Assembly: GCA_038049695.1 (NCBI GenBank)
Contig: CP142457.1
Location: 58,648,501-58,712,500 of the forward strand
Direction: 5' to 3'
Length of the DNA stretch: 64,000 nucleotides
Source of the DNA: Cinnamomum chago
Taxonomy: Eukaryota; Streptophyta; Magnoliopsida; Laurales; Lauraceae
The first letter of the stretch is position 1. Each line of letters begins with the position of its first letter. The notes under the pieces are model-generated. The model did no database searches and was not told the DNA's origin. It worked only from the letters and a program-made list of their open reading frames with translations. Shown here piece by piece: positions 46,229-59,564 of this stretch. The position numbers and the translations under genes were made by a program.

Positions 46229-49200
46229 CATTTCTTCATTACTTTTCTCTCTCTACCAAACTTTCACATGTGGACATTTCAATTGGACTGTCTAGTAGGC
46301 ATTACCCTGTCAAAAGACTGTATCCCCATTAATTTAAGGCCCCAACTGTGTGTTTGTGACCACTGTGATGTCTGCACACGGAAACGTTAGGAGGACAACT
46401 TTCCCCAACCCCTCTATGCCTGCATTCAGATCAGATATCATCTCAGCTGAGACCTGTTGCTTAATTATATGCTAAACATATTGACATTGACATTGCATTT
46501 GTTACTTTATTTGATTACTATTTACTACATATATATCAGTCCCATACGCAAAAGTAGGAGTTTTTTTAATTTTTCAGGTAAGAGCAAACGTAGTAATAAT
46601 ATTGTAATAGCATTTGTTAAGTACTATTATATATACTATCTATCCTCAACTTTTATGATCAGATGTTTCTTCAAAATAAAGCATGGTAGTATGGTACTAA
46701 TGGTTTCAAAGTCACACAACTTCCCCTCCTGACTGCACAGTGACTTATCCATTAGCCAAGGCCCAAGAGATTCTCAATTTCCGCGTTCTCAGTTGGCGGT
46801 GACAAACCTTAATTTCCTGTCATTATGCATTGAATCATTCCAGTTCCATACATGGCTGGATTGAGAAACGATGGCTGGCCGCTGACCTTTTTTGGTACAC
46901 TAAAATAATAAGAGCAAGAGAGGGTTGAATTGGCAAGAAGCCATCCTCACCTTAAAATACACATCACCGTCACTATGTTGCATGTCTTCTGTATTTTGAC
47001 GTTTCATCTATCTATAGACTCTACCCAAAACGTTTTTTTTGATTTCTATAGATTTAGGAACTCCAGCATGTGAATGACAGGACCCACAAAGTTTCTTGTG
47101 GTCTACTGGTTGTTCAAGTGTGTACAGAAAGTTGCAAGCAACAGAATTGCTGAACTCATAAATAGGTCAACATGAGTAACTTTGTTTACAATGGGTTCAA
47201 GAATTGGTATAAATCATATATGTATCAGCTGCATCAAATGTGACAGGCAGTGATTTATATTAGCCTGACCTGTACTGGCTCCACCAACCACACAATGGAG
47301 TACACATGTTTTATTATAATATAATTGGGTTTGATTATAGAATCTGATATGTATAAAGCTAATTTTGAACCACAAAGTGAAGTGAAAGCTGTGGATAATA
47401 TCCGAATTGCCCTATGGGTTTTCATATGGGTGGATTAAAAAACTGTGACCTCTATGCTTAAACTCCATTTTCAAGGACCACAGACTTGGATGAACATGGT
47501 TGTCAATAGCTGCAATTAGAATCATTGGATGATTTAATGGCTTATTTGCAAGTATATGGTGGGGTCATGGCACCCTGGCATGTTGGATGAGTGGCTTTAC
47601 AAGCATGCCTTGGTGTTAAGGATGTGGACGAATTTGAGTCGATGGTGAATATGTGATCCTCTACATCAGGAAGAAGACAAAGATATGGACCCAAGTTCAG
47701 AGAAGAATATGATGAGCTCCAAATTAAGGATTGAAAAAAGGCCACCTATAAGTTAAGCTAGTGAGTGAATAATATATGCTTGCAATGGGGTCAGCTGGTT
47801 CGAATTCAGGTTTGGACATGTCGATTAAAAAAAAATTTGTAAGAGAACCCAAATGAAATGAAGCTAGACATAATCCTTGTTACTCAACCAGATTCGAGTA
47901 AGAGAATATTTGAAATCAGTATCATAGAGCCGACCTGAACCTGAATTTCTGTCGAGCCGACAAGTAGGCTCAATAAAAGCACTTTCTAGTGGGAGCAATG
48001 AGAGTCCTCGGATATATATTTATATGGTTAACATTGCATGTTTGTGGTCCACAGTACGAGCTATAATTGTGGCTAATTAAACTATTCACCGGCTTTGTAC
48101 AAGTGTCGGTGAAACCAAGTTGTCTTATAGTTTGTGTGTGGATCTTCTGAAGTCTCTAGAGTAGAGTTGTTGAGGGGAATTTTGCACGCGCATGGTTGAT
48201 GTTCCTTTTTTTTTTTTTTTTCAAATGACAGTTCTCGCCGGCAGGGCCCCACTAGCCACGTCGTGTGCGGTGTGCATGACTCGCAACTCCCAATTGCGTG
48301 TTGCGAGTGGATCCACGAGAAATTTTGTTTAAACTTTTGATTTGGAGAATGGACAGTTTAAAAATAGAAGAGTACTCAATCAGCTTGAATGTCATGGATT
48401 AGAATCCGGATCCCGGTACCGGTACCAAATAGGGAGGAGGAGACACATTTGATTTTTGAACTCAATAAATTCAATTATCACCTCCTGATTGGTTCAAAAT
48501 AGGGGATACAGATTCCATGGAATATCTCTATGTAGACCCACGAGATGGAATTTACCACATGTGCTCTACTCTCAAGAAAAATAATTATAGTAAATAGTCC
48601 TCATCTAAAGAGATGACCGTGTTGAAATTGAAATGAGTTTATGAAGACATCCATCATCATCATCATTTATAATCTAAATGTCTTTTGTGTATTTGATGGG
48701 GCCAAACCAATATTCCTAAGCTCAAGGTTCTAACTCCAAAATGTGCATAAAAAAATTAAAAATAAAAAAACAGCACATTTTTATTAGCCTTTAATTTTAA
48801 CCATCCACTTTTTTTTTCAACCACATAATTTGAGATTGAGATTATTCTCGTTATATTTTAAATTCTTTATATATCTAAACTGATAAGTGTGCAAAAGGAT
48901 TACACTTTGGCACCCACTTGCAAAGAAGCAGATATCGATATCACGATAATTTATGGAAAATAAATCAAGATAATTTCGGGTTTGCGTTTTATTGGGATAT
49001 TATTAAAATAAAAAATAAATTCTCATAAATGATTTGCAATGGGCCTGTTTGTTTGCATGAATTGAATTCCCAGAGGTAACTGCATAAATCTCTTTCAAAA
49101 CATCACCTGGGTTCCTTTGAAACAAGTTGGTGACAGGAGATTTGAAATGGCTCCTCAACCATATGGAGAAACAAGAAAGCAAAGGGAGATAAAGAGTCCC

Positions 49201-49643
49201 CAAGAGATTCAAAAACCCATGAGCCATCTCAAATGTGAGTTTACGTTATTCCATGCTTTTATTTCCTTAGATAAGCATTTCTGAAGTTGAGACATTTCTA
49301 CTGTGAATGACATCAATCATAGAGAGATCCCATTCATCTGGTTCCAGTTCGTTGCTCAATTTTCCTCTAATTCTAAAATCCAATCACACAAATTTCTTTG
49401 CTCAAATAATCTACCAACCAAAAAGCCCTCAAATCTCAAACCAGGTTGCTTGCCAAGAAACAGAGCAACTGAGCAACTAACTGATCCAAATATATATATA
49501 TATGCTTACATGAGGAAGGACATCCCATGATTGATCCTCAAGCCAAAATTACAGTGGCAGAATCCAATGATCGCTACTGGATAGCATTTTGAAATATTGA
49601 TGAAAACAAATAAAATAACTGCATTCTATTTTTATTTTCGTAT
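46229..49643. other. intergenic, no gene seen
   Basis: AT-rich DNA without a recognisable gene. The last few hundred bases (about 49300-49643) probably include the 3' UTR of the minus-strand RING-CH gene. Frames of 67-75 codons at 47542-47745 and 49303-49530 have no family resemblance. Confidence 0.5.
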
Positions 49644-52600
49644 TTACACAGCAGGATGGTACCCGGGAATTACATCTGTGTCTACCATGTGGACTTCTCT
49701 CCTCAGACTCCACTCATGGCAGCATTCCAGCGCAAGCCGGAGAGCAGTTCCCAGACCCAACACAACAAGAACACCTGCATGACACATGATATCAGCGACC
49801 ACAAAAGTACACTCGCATTAGATAATTTGTGCTTCGAGGCTTAGTATGACCAGAGCTTTGGCGTGATTCTACGACACAATCACACAAGAAATGTAGGGTG
49901 ATACCTATTATAATGTTCACTGGCAATGCGGAAACACCAAGGGAGATGGATATTAGAACATCCAACAGGAGTCCACCGATAAGAATTGAGAATGCAATCC
50001 AAAGAGGACTAAAGCACCCCTGTCACAAGAATAAAGACAGCTCAGCTGAGTTTTAACACCAGAGTGAATCATAGCAAAAACAACCACGAAGCTCTAGGCT
50101 TAGTCCAACTGTAGGACTTCTTGATCTGCCCAGGCCTTACTAATGGGCCAAAAGCAAAATAGACAATGCAGGGCTTCATTTCTCACAGATTTCGTACTGA
50201 GGTCTGTAAAGAGTTCAATTAAAAACCCATTCCTGGCTTTCAAAGCTGGTCTTGCTGTCCCAGGCCAGAAGCAGGCAAAGGCCTAACTTCAGACCCAAAG
50301 GGTAAACAGACATGGCTTCCGCTTATTAACTTCTTCCAACCAAAACATGGTTAGTTTTTTTTTTTTTTGGTAAAACAAAACACAGTTAGTTGATGGCACT
50401 TAATGCAACACTTTGGCTGGTGCCATCACAATGAAGCCAAGAAACGGAAGCATTGGATTGGGCCCTGGGAACACCATACCCTTTCACGTTCTCCTTGAAC
50501 AAAAGCAGACCCTCCAAAGGCTGGCTCAACCCTCCAAGTCCAATATCCCGCCTGTTCCAGTGCATGCAAGAAAAAAGAATTTAGAAGTTAAATAATCACA
50601 TTCTAGTTACAAGTGCATGCAAGACACATACGCACACACGGACACATGAGCATGCTATACTAATCAGGAGGCATCTCTTGAGCATTTTACCTAGTGCATA
50701 AACACATGCAAATGTGAAATAATCACCAACATAATGTCTACATCTTGTAAGCATATGCATGGACAAAACTTTCATCACACATAATTTGCTTGAAGAACAC
50801 ACTTACACTTAGCTGGGACTCTGGAGGTGGGATATTTGTGGCGACCTGCCTGTACGGCAAGGTTTGGAAAATGTAATTATCATTCGAACTATGGTACCTA
50901 AGGCTTTAAGCACAAGTAGAGGGCAACTTACTGGCATATCTCACATTTATTTGAACCTCTAGTACGAAACCAAGTCTCTATGCAGGATCGATGTGCTTTT
51001 GCAAGCTCACCTCGACACTGGCACCCAAGATCCATCAAAGGTTCTTCACTTTGTTGCTGACATACTCTGATATGAAATAAAATACAATGTAAAGACGGTT
51101 ACTTTCCACAGGATAGTTAGAAAAAAGACCCATAACAGCAGTATAATAAATAACAAAAGAATCAGTGGAAATAAAGCATTCTATGCATACAGCCAAGATC
51201 CAATGGCTAAAAGCAGCTGGAATGGGGTGGGACTTATTAGCCGGAAACTTCATGTTGAAGAGGTTTTTCTTTTTTCTTTTTTCTTTTAATTGGTTATTGT
51301 CGTTAAAAAAGGGCTTAACAGTACAAGAGAGCTAAAACAAGAAGGTGAAGAAAGGAAAAAGCAAACAAATCCACATGAGGACCAGGAGAGAATACACAGC
51401 CAGAAAGGAAAACACCCAATTATGAAGCAGCCACCTCCCGCCAGTTGTGCACAGTCATATCAATTAGTAGCGCCCCTGAATTGGGGTAGAAATGACAGCC
51501 AAGATGCAACACTGAATTTCAATTTGTCTTTCAAGGGCTCCACATCAGAGGCTTTACCTTCAAAGTAATGGGATTTCCTCTTTCCAAATTATCCACAAGG
51601 CAGGTAGGAAAGAAGTCTCCCAAATCATTCTCCCTATGCCCGAACAAGTGCTCAAACTCCAAGCTTCAAAAGGCCCAAAGATAGATCGGGGAAGAACCCA
51701 ACTGCAACCAAACAAGCTGAGAACTGAATTCCAGAGCACTCCAGCAACTTGGGAACCCAAAAGAAGGTGACCCACAGTTTCTTCATCCGCCAAGCCCAGA
51801 CGCTATTGTCCACAATTTCCTTTGGGATGTAAACATGACTAAGCCAGTCTTGGAGAGAGAATAGATGAATCTCCTCTTGTTCCATCAGATTTCTACTTAA
51901 AATTGGACCCATTGCACTTGGGAACCATTTCTAACCAGATAGCTTGCAACTTTGCTTGATGGTCTCTAGCACAATTAAATAGATCCAGAAACCGAACTAC
52001 CAAGGGCCCATCTCCTAACCATGTCTTGAGCAAAAACAGGATTTCATTCCCGGTACCAACAGAGTTTAATGTCGTCTGAAAATGAGACTTGCAAAGATGG
52101 TCTTGTTGAAGAGGGGATGACCAGTCTTGAGGGAATCATAGTCTTACATTAGAGGTTCTAGATTTTTAGTTATTTAGGAGCTTGGATAAAATATTTTCAT
52201 CATTTTATTTCCAAACTGATTTTTGGGCAATCGGTCCAAAATTGATAGGACAATATTTGATAACCCTATTACTAGTAGGTATAGTTAACAACAACAAAGC
52301 TAGACTGATTTTTGTAAAGTTTTAGAAATTTGAACAGTATACTTTAACCTTGATATGGTTAGCCCAATGGGTATAATCCAGGTGAAACTAATGAATTTGG
52401 ACAGTTGACAATAAAGTCTTAAGTCTTCTTCTTAATTATGTAGTGAGTGGACTCTCACTTATTCTTCTTCCCTGATCATTCTCCACTTCCTCTTATCACA
52501 TATGTATTCTTTGCAATTCATGGTACCATCCAAGTCGGTACCCCAACTTTAAGTAATATGTTTTAAAGAGATTTTTTATAGCCACAAATTTATCCTATTT

Positions 52601-55600
52601 CGTTAACTATACCCTTTCTAGATTCAACAAACTATATCCCAAGGAAAGAAAAACAAAATCTGAAAATCTTCAGAATTTCCCATGACAAAAAATCAATGAG
52701 AACAAAAGATGTGTTACAGTGTCTCCATTTGGATGGGAAAGTTTCTCCAACTTCACAGCCCAGAAGGCACAGAATAAGAGAAAATAAAGGCATCAAAACG
52801 TCATAAACAGATTATGGTACCCCGATACTTCAAACAAGCAAAAATATCCATATCATTCATTGCATCCAATACTTCATAGTTCATATGTAAAATCTTTGTC
52901 CTAGCCATGTTCATGGCATACCCTTGTCGTATCTGGCAGTATTATAAATGGATCTCACAAAAATCAACCCCACATGTATAAAGAGATGAAACAGTAAGCC
53001 TTTAGAAATTTATAAAATAATAAATAAACGTAAAATGCCAGGGGAACAAAAGAGTTACGTATAATAAAAACATTATTCTCAAGATGGCTTTATAGCTAAG
53101 AAAATGTGCATCCGTTTGTGTTACATATTAACATAAACATCAATATTGGGATCTTCTTGGCAAGAGAATGCTTAATGATTGCATGATGCAATCGCAAGCT
53201 TGGAAGGATCAGATGGACCCCACGTATGAAAAACGGGGCCCGACCAGTTTTACGTGAAGCAAGAAAGAATTGTGCAAGAAATTTTGATCAAGTGTTTAAA
53301 GTTGTTTAATCAATTTCTTGGATTGTTTCCTATCAGTTGGGATCATATTTGGTATCAACTTCAGAGACTACTAACATGTCCAGAAGTCCTTACTAGCGCA
53401 GGTGTCCCAAGTTGTGTCAGTTAAAGAATAGCTTGATGCAGTGGGAACATGTGCAAAGTGGCTGAAAATTTCTTGTAATAAAATCTCCAGTGCTAATATT
53501 ATGTGGCAAAGGTAGGAGGCCCTTAAATATGATCTGCTTCGACCATATCAAAAAAATTCAGAATTTCATGTGTCTTTGAATGGGTTTTTCAAGTGATACA
53601 GCCACCTCTAAGAATGAGACTGAGTTCTAAAGCAATCCTTTCCACAGTTAGATTTCAGAATTGCAGCTGATCATGATGCATGGAAGCCATCATTTCCAGT
53701 CAAATTTTGGAGCAAAAATGGATCATACGGAGTGGAAGAAATGTGGCAGCTCAAATTCATAGAACCATCCAGCAATCTTACTCAACAACCACAGGAGAAG
53801 AGACCTAAAAAAAAAAAAAATGAGTAAAAGAATAATCAAACTTGCTACTTCTATCTATCTATCTATCTATCTATATATGTATGCATATAAAGAACCGATC
53901 ATTCACTACCTAACTAGCACAAGTACATCGTTTCTGCATCCTACCATAAGTCCTCTGTGACTGCAAATACTAGATTGAACTCCAAGCCCAAATGAGCCAT
54001 GCTATGAATGGTAACTGATTCATATTAGAGCAAAATAATGGACAATATAATCCCATGGAGGCCATCAAAAAGAAAAGTTGCAAAGCTAAACTAATTTAGG
54101 ATCACCATACCAGACATCTCTCTAAAAATCTGAAATCGAAATTCATACGGACTTTAGTAGATTACACCAATGAAACAACCATCAATTGAGCCCTACAAGA
54201 AACTTCTTGATGAGATGCAGCCAAATTCTGTAAAGTCCTATTTCTTTCAATCCACAGAGACAAAAGAACAGCTACTACAGTATAACTCCACAAAATAGCT
54301 CCCCTGTGAGGAGGATAACCATATGAGGGCTTGCACCAAATGAGGCATCAGTCCCACTGGACTCTGAATAAATGGAAAAACAGGTTCCATACTGCTCTAG
54401 CAATTGAGAAACAGAACAGCAAATGAAAAAATAGTTTCTGCCTGTCAAAGATAAAATACACCCATTCACCATCTGTAGTTTTTTATTTCTGATAAAGAAA
54501 GCGCACCCTTTCACTTATCCCTTGACAAACTTACCCTACTTTGTTTTAGAGGTAGCAAAACTTTATTGATATCAAGTGATGAATGAACCAGGACAAAGAA
54601 AAATATCCATTGACCAACATGATGAAAAGGAACTAACCTACATTTCATGTAGAGCAATTTCTAAAAACATAATATTCTTTTTTTTACTCTCTAGTATCCA
54701 TAGAAACCTTTTTTTGTTTGTAATAAATTCAGGAGTCATATGTACATGACAGCAACAGGGTCGCGTAATCTAAATGGGCTACTACGAAAGCCAACCTAAC
54801 TGAGATTAGAATTCAGATAAATATAACTCAGCCTCCCATAATTCAGAAAAGCACAAGTAAAATAGAGGATAGGATTCGTTAGGACTGTTCCCCTTTGTTT
54901 ATTTTATTTATTTATTTTTGTATCCAATTGAAGAAACAAAATTCATGTAGCCGACACCAACATAGTTGGGACAAGGCTTTGATGATGATGATTTATTTTG
55001 TTTTGAAAAGGTCCCCTGTGTTTAATTGTAAACAGCTTATAGAACATTACACAGATCTAAACACACACAGACACACAATGAAACCTTCATAGTATGGATT
55101 CTTTGACCAACTTAGTGATCCTCTAGAGAGACCAGTGGCCATCAAATTGATCAGCACTATCAGCTTCATGTGCCAGCTTCTGATTGAAACTGTGGGTGCC
55201 TCTACCAAGGAGGTACCCTTGGAAATTTGGCCATCATTTTCATGTAGAATGGCATGGACCTTTGAAGTTCCCAACAAATATATAAATCATCATCATCATC
55301 AAAGCCTTGTCCCAACTATGTTGAGGTCGGCTACACGAATTCTGTTTCTCCATTCCAATCTAACTTGAGCAAAATCCTCAGATAAGTTACACTTCTACAT
55401 ATCTCTCTTTACTACTTCCATCCACGTCCTCTTTGGCCTACCCCTTCCCCTTGGTGAGTAATCAACCTTCATGGCCAAACTTTTTCTTACCAACGCGGCG
55501 GCGCCGTTACCGGCCTACGTTGAACATGCCCAAACCATCTCAAACAAGTTTCTCTAATTTTATCCCCTATTGTTGTCACCCCTAAATGCTCTCGAAAGCG

Positions 55601-57701
55601 CTAATTTCTAATTCTATCCTTCCTAGTTTTACTACGCATCCACCTCAACATTCTCATATCTTCTACATCCATTTTGTGCATATACTGCTTCTTGATTGGC
55701 CAACATTCTGCTTCATAGGTCATAACTGGTCTAATCACTATCCTGTAAAATTTTCCGTTCAATCTTGTTGGCATTCATCGGTCACAAAGCACTCCCGAAA
55801 CAAGTCTCCACTTCAACCATCCCATTTTAATCCCATGTTTGGCATCTTTAGCAATCTCCCCACCCATACTAATTATAGAGCCAAGGTAGCAGAAAGAATC
55901 ACTTGCCAAACCTTAGAAGAAATATATAAATATTTAACTAATTAAAAAGTCTATGATCACAACTTGCCAAACCTTAGAAGAAAACACTTGCAAATGTCAT
56001 GGATGTACTAATAAAACTGTAAATCATAACAGATTTACTAACTCCCACCAGTCATTGAGACATTTATCAAGTGATATACAAGATGCAATGTTAAAATCAA
56101 AGGATCTTACCCAAGCTTGTGTGTCACTTAGCTCCAATCAAACTTGGTGGAATCATCATTTACCTTCAAAATTGCATACAAACCAGCAACACCCAAACCC
56201 TATTCTCATAACAATTGGAATTGGCATTAGGGATTGGTTAAACACAAGGTACTGGCTGTAGTTATCAACACAACAAACTGTAAATAATTAGAGGTCCCAT
56301 GCACATATACAGTACATTACATGACCCAGAGGAAGGTGCTTCCATAACCTTCACTACGAACCATTGGATACTTTCCTTATGAGTGATGAATCCTATGCAG
56401 CTAAATTACACATAAGATTTCTCATGGCATGCATAACACCATCATAAATCAATAATGCCTACCCAGATGCCAACTCATGAACAAACATCATCATCAGTGT
56501 TGTCCAAGCCTTACTCTATCTATCTGAGGTCGGCTTTGAATTATACTTCTCCACTCATCTCTTGTAAGGGCTAAATTCTCGGTCACTTCCAAGACTTCTT
56601 TCGCAACCGTATACTTGCAAGAAACATCTAAATTCTTTGTAGAGGAACTGTTTCCAGGATCCTGAGCACATACAAAACCATTTCAAAAAAATTTACATTA
56701 TCTTGTATAGAGGTAGAGCACCTAAAAATTTCTTGTACTGTATTCATTCTAAATCCCATGGTTTTTCATTACTTCAAACATCCATATTAGCATTCACATC
56801 TTGGCCACATGTACTTTTGTCTTCCTATCAACTGTCATGTAAAAATGTCCCTTCAATCATGGTGGTACTAAAGGAACAATATTATTCCCCTATCTCTACA
56901 TAATCCTTTCATCTTAATTATATTGAACTTGATATTGCATTGATAATTGGATACTTGTAATTCTTTCATCTTATTTACTAGAACTTGATATTGCATTGAT
57001 AATTGGATACTTGTAATTCTTTCTTCTTATTTACTAGAACTTGATACTGCATTGATAATTTGATATACATAGTTTACTGTATTTACTAACTATTCATCTT
57101 AATTTTTTGTAAATCTCACACAAACGAAGTAACAAACGTGAATATAAGGGGAGAAGGAACCGTGTTCCAACTTCAAATAACTTCTAAACAAAATCTTACA
57201 TCTATGGCATAGACCTTTCCAAATGATTCATTTGTATCAAAGATGAAAAGAAATTATTGATGAATAAATTTAGAGTAGAATGATTGAGGAATACTTCAAT
57301 TCAAACAACAACCCTAGTTCAGTTCTAAAGGCTAAAAACAATGAAGACTAAGAATATAAAACAGCAATAACAAATTCCACGGGCTTGAAAGCATACCTGC
57401 ATTCTTCATGGTAGCTTTCGCTTCGCGACAAGCAACCTTTCTTAAGAGGCACTGCTTCTGCCTTTACATCCCCCTTCAACTCGGAAACAGCTGCTGGAAC
57501 CTGATTACACGCATCCCCGCGAGAGATCACGATGCTGATCACCCCGGCTGCGTCTTTATCTACAGAATCCTCCTCCGAACGCGAACTCGTGCCACCATTT
57601 TCCAGTAGTGATTTCTTTGAGTTCTCCTGTTTCTGAGCACTGGAGCAATCAATGAACTCTCCTCCTGCAATTCCATCCCCCTCTGTTCCATCCTTCTGCA
57701 T
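49644..57701 (-). CDS. RING-CH (RINGv/MARCH-type) transmembrane protein, probable E3 ubiquitin ligase
   Basis: Six exons: 57701-57397, 51066-50932, 50849-50807, 50551-50480, 50019-49905 and 49774-49644. GT-AG borders and phases agree and give 266 residues. Residues 1-100 are a low-complexity, Ser/Glu/Lys-rich region. A complete C4HC3 RING-CH finger follows: C101, C104, C117, C119, H127, C130, C143, C146 (segment [15 protein letters not shown]). Then comes a [10 protein letters not shown] linker and two hydrophobic helices ([20 protein letters not shown] and [20 protein letters not shown]). The tail ends [14 protein letters not shown] proteins transfer ubiquitin to membrane or ER substrates, and this finger-plus-two-helix layout is a plant subgroup; no substrate can be inferred. 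Intron 1 is 6.33 kb and holds LINE fragments. CAG directly before ATG 57701 suggests an upstream non-coding exon, perhaps ending near 58187 at a TAG|GTATGG donor. Confidence 0.92.
51550..52135 (-). mobile_element. L1-type LINE fragment (zf-RVT region)
   Basis: On the minus strand, in shifting frames, it reads pieces typical of the C-terminus of plant L1 reverse transcriptases: [16 protein letters not shown], then [17 protein letters not shown], and [14 protein letters not shown] with [17 protein letters not shown]. The histidine/cysteine knuckle is damaged and the frame is broken, so this is an inactive remnant. It lies in intron 1 of the RING-CH gene in sense orientation. Confidence 0.75.
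52136..54935. other. interior of RING-CH intron 1, nothing further recognised
   Basis: AT-rich intronic DNA. A (TCTA)n tract lies at about 53851-53874. No coding sequence was recognised. Confidence 0.5.
54936..54991 (+). mobile_element. RTE-type LINE 3' tail fragment
   Basis: ATTCATGTAGCCGACACCAA, CATAGTTGGGACAAGGCTTT then GATGATGATGAT. It is the last 50-60 bp of the RTE family whose longer copy lies at 55283-55860 in the opposite direction. Confidence 0.75.
55283..55860 (-). mobile_element. RTE-type LINE, 5'-truncated 3' end
   Basis: On the minus strand it reads, with stops and a frame break, the C-terminal reverse-transcriptase tail typical of RTE elements: [43 protein letters not shown] and [11 protein letters not shown]. 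It ends with the conserved GTAGCCGACCTCAACATAGT, TGGGACAAGGCTTTG and a (GAT)n tail, as RTE elements do. It is a dead fragment in RING-CH intron 1, antisense to the + strand tail at 54936. Confidence 0.85.
56484..56620 (-). mobile_element. second RTE-like LINE 3' tail
   Basis: On the minus strand: [16 protein letters not shown] then a LGQH-type end, followed by a short GATGATG run. The layout (coding end, AAGGCTTGGACAAC, GAT repeat) is that of an RTE tail but the sequence differs from the copy at 55283, so it belongs to another subfamily. Confidence 0.65.
56925..57062. repeat. 56-bp tandem repeat, about 2.5 copies
   Basis: GAACTTGATATTGCATTGAT… recurs at 56925, 56981 and 57037 with few changes, in intron 1 of the RING-CH gene. 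Confidence 0.9.
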
Positions 57702-59185
57702 CTGATTATATTTACAGTATCTCCACTTCTCTTGATTCCCTATTCTTTCAGGGCTAAAACAAATATGGAAGCTCTTCCAATTGAGAAGAAGACTTCTTTA
57801 CACCATCATCACCGCCTAAAGATTCCAACGTTCATCGGTTTTTAGCCCTAAAATCAACTCCTCGACTGAGAAAAAGCAAAAGAAAGATCCAAAAAACCCC
57901 AAAACTTGAATCAAATCACAAAAATCAACCAAAAATCACGCAAAAAAAAACAGAGTCAGCTAAACAAATGAACTGAAAAATACGAACTTTAATCCAATCA
58001 TACCACACCACAGAAGAAAATCAAATGAAGAACAAAAGGAAGCAAATGAAGATTTATAGCAACTAAAAGATGAGAGGAAAAAAAAAGGGGAAATAGAAGG
58101 CATATTAGGACAAATCTCTATCATAAAATCTTCCTACACAGTAGAAATCCAGTAAGTGTATGCAAACAAGATCGGATCTTCCATACCTAGAAACAGAAAG
58201 AGGGAGAGAGAGAGAAAGAAACTGGCGGGAACTCGAACAGCAAGAGAGAGAAAGCATTGAACTTTCTTCCTTCCTTTCCTTTTTAAGTAGTGAATTGGAG
58301 CAAAGGCATTGGCTTGGAAGAGAATCGGGCAGGAATTCTCCGTTTTCTCCTCTTTTTCAGGGAAAAAAACGGAATTGCAATTGCTGCCGCGTTTGGCGAC
58401 ACTGTCGAAATCGTGGGGGGGGGAAAAGGTGGGATACGATACGAGTGGTCCCAAACGGGGCTTTGGGTTACGGAGAAGATGAAAGAAAGGAAGAGAGGGC
58501 AGTTCCGTTTCTTTGCTTTGATGCTTCTTGTTGTGACTTTCAATTACTACTAGGAAGTTGTGGAAATGGGACGGCAAGCAATGCAAGTTGGTGGTGCTGT
58601 AAAAAAAGTCCAGCGAGTATGAAACGGGATACGATGGAAAGTATTCTGATTTCTGAGAGAAAGGAGGACACCAGGTTTCTTTGATGGGTCATCTGGACCG
58701 ACCAATGGTGGGCCCCACCTTGGGTGTGGATTGTAATTTGTAATTGAGTGGGTAGTTGAAGGCTTGGAATCTTGCTTTATGGGGTGGTATAATTTTGACT
58801 TGGACAGTTTTTTATTTTTTTTTCACTCTGTGAAGGTAATTAAATGAAGAACTTTGCTTTTCCACAGTAAATGTTTCCAGTATTTGGAAAGGTGTTGAAA
58901 CAGTGAACTGGAAAGGCAAGAGGCAGTGGGAAATTATCTTATTAATTAAGAGCACATCTGTGGGATTAGAGGATCTGTGATCTGCGATACAGAAGAAGTT
59001 TGTTTTGATAATATTTCTTCATATCCAACTGTTTTGCTGCTGGTGCAAAATAAATAAATTGTTTTTTTTTTAATAGAAAGGATTTCAATTTTCTATAAGA
59101 TGGGTAGATATACGGAGTTCTTCATTAAGTGGAAACAAAAATCAGTGGAGCAAAAGTCTTCTTGTCCCACAAAGAAGTACTAAAG
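57702..59185. other. 5' region of RING-CH gene and flank, no gene seen
   Basis: 57702-58300 is probably 5' UTR, a leader intron and promoter of the minus-strand RING-CH gene (TC-rich leader, GA-rich on +, at 58195-58255). The 174-codon + frame at 58160 has no family resemblance and overlaps this leader. Confidence 0.5.
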
Positions 59186-59564
59186 GGTGTGTTTGTTAGG
59201 ATGGAATTGAATAGATTGGGTTTTAGGGTCAAATGGGCTCCTATAAATCCTTATTGAAGAGATAAGAGGTTGAATGATATAAGGTGGAGATGTAGATGGA
59301 AAATTTGGCTCAATCAAAATATTGTAAGCAGTGAAGAATATAATAAAGTTGGAGTTGTAGATTAGACCCTGACTTCCACATAATTTGATATATCTAGAAT
59401 TATGACTGTGTATTCATTTACTACCTTCACGTAATTCATTTTTTCAGTATAAAGTGATAACATGACAGCTACTTTATAAATCTTCACCTTCATTTATCTA
59501 AATTTCAGCTACTATAATAAGAGAGAATCTTGAAAAATTCATTTACATGCAAACAAACCGTCCT
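59186..59564. mobile_element. hAT-like MITE with 8-bp target duplication
   Basis: A 379-bp element. The left end GGTGTGTTTGTTAGGATGGA and the reverse complement of the right end AGGACGGTTTGTTTGCATGT form imperfect terminal repeats sharing GTTTGTT and the ATG-AA-TGAA words beyond. TACTAAAG flanks both sides (59178-59185 and 59565-59572), an 8-bp duplication as made by hAT transposases. Non-coding. Confidence 0.7.

Noticed and set aside
58160..58684. 174-codon + strand frame upstream of the RING-CH gene
   Set aside because: No domain or family resemblance, and composition driven by GA-rich leader DNA. It overlaps the probable 5' UTR and promoter of the minus-strand gene.
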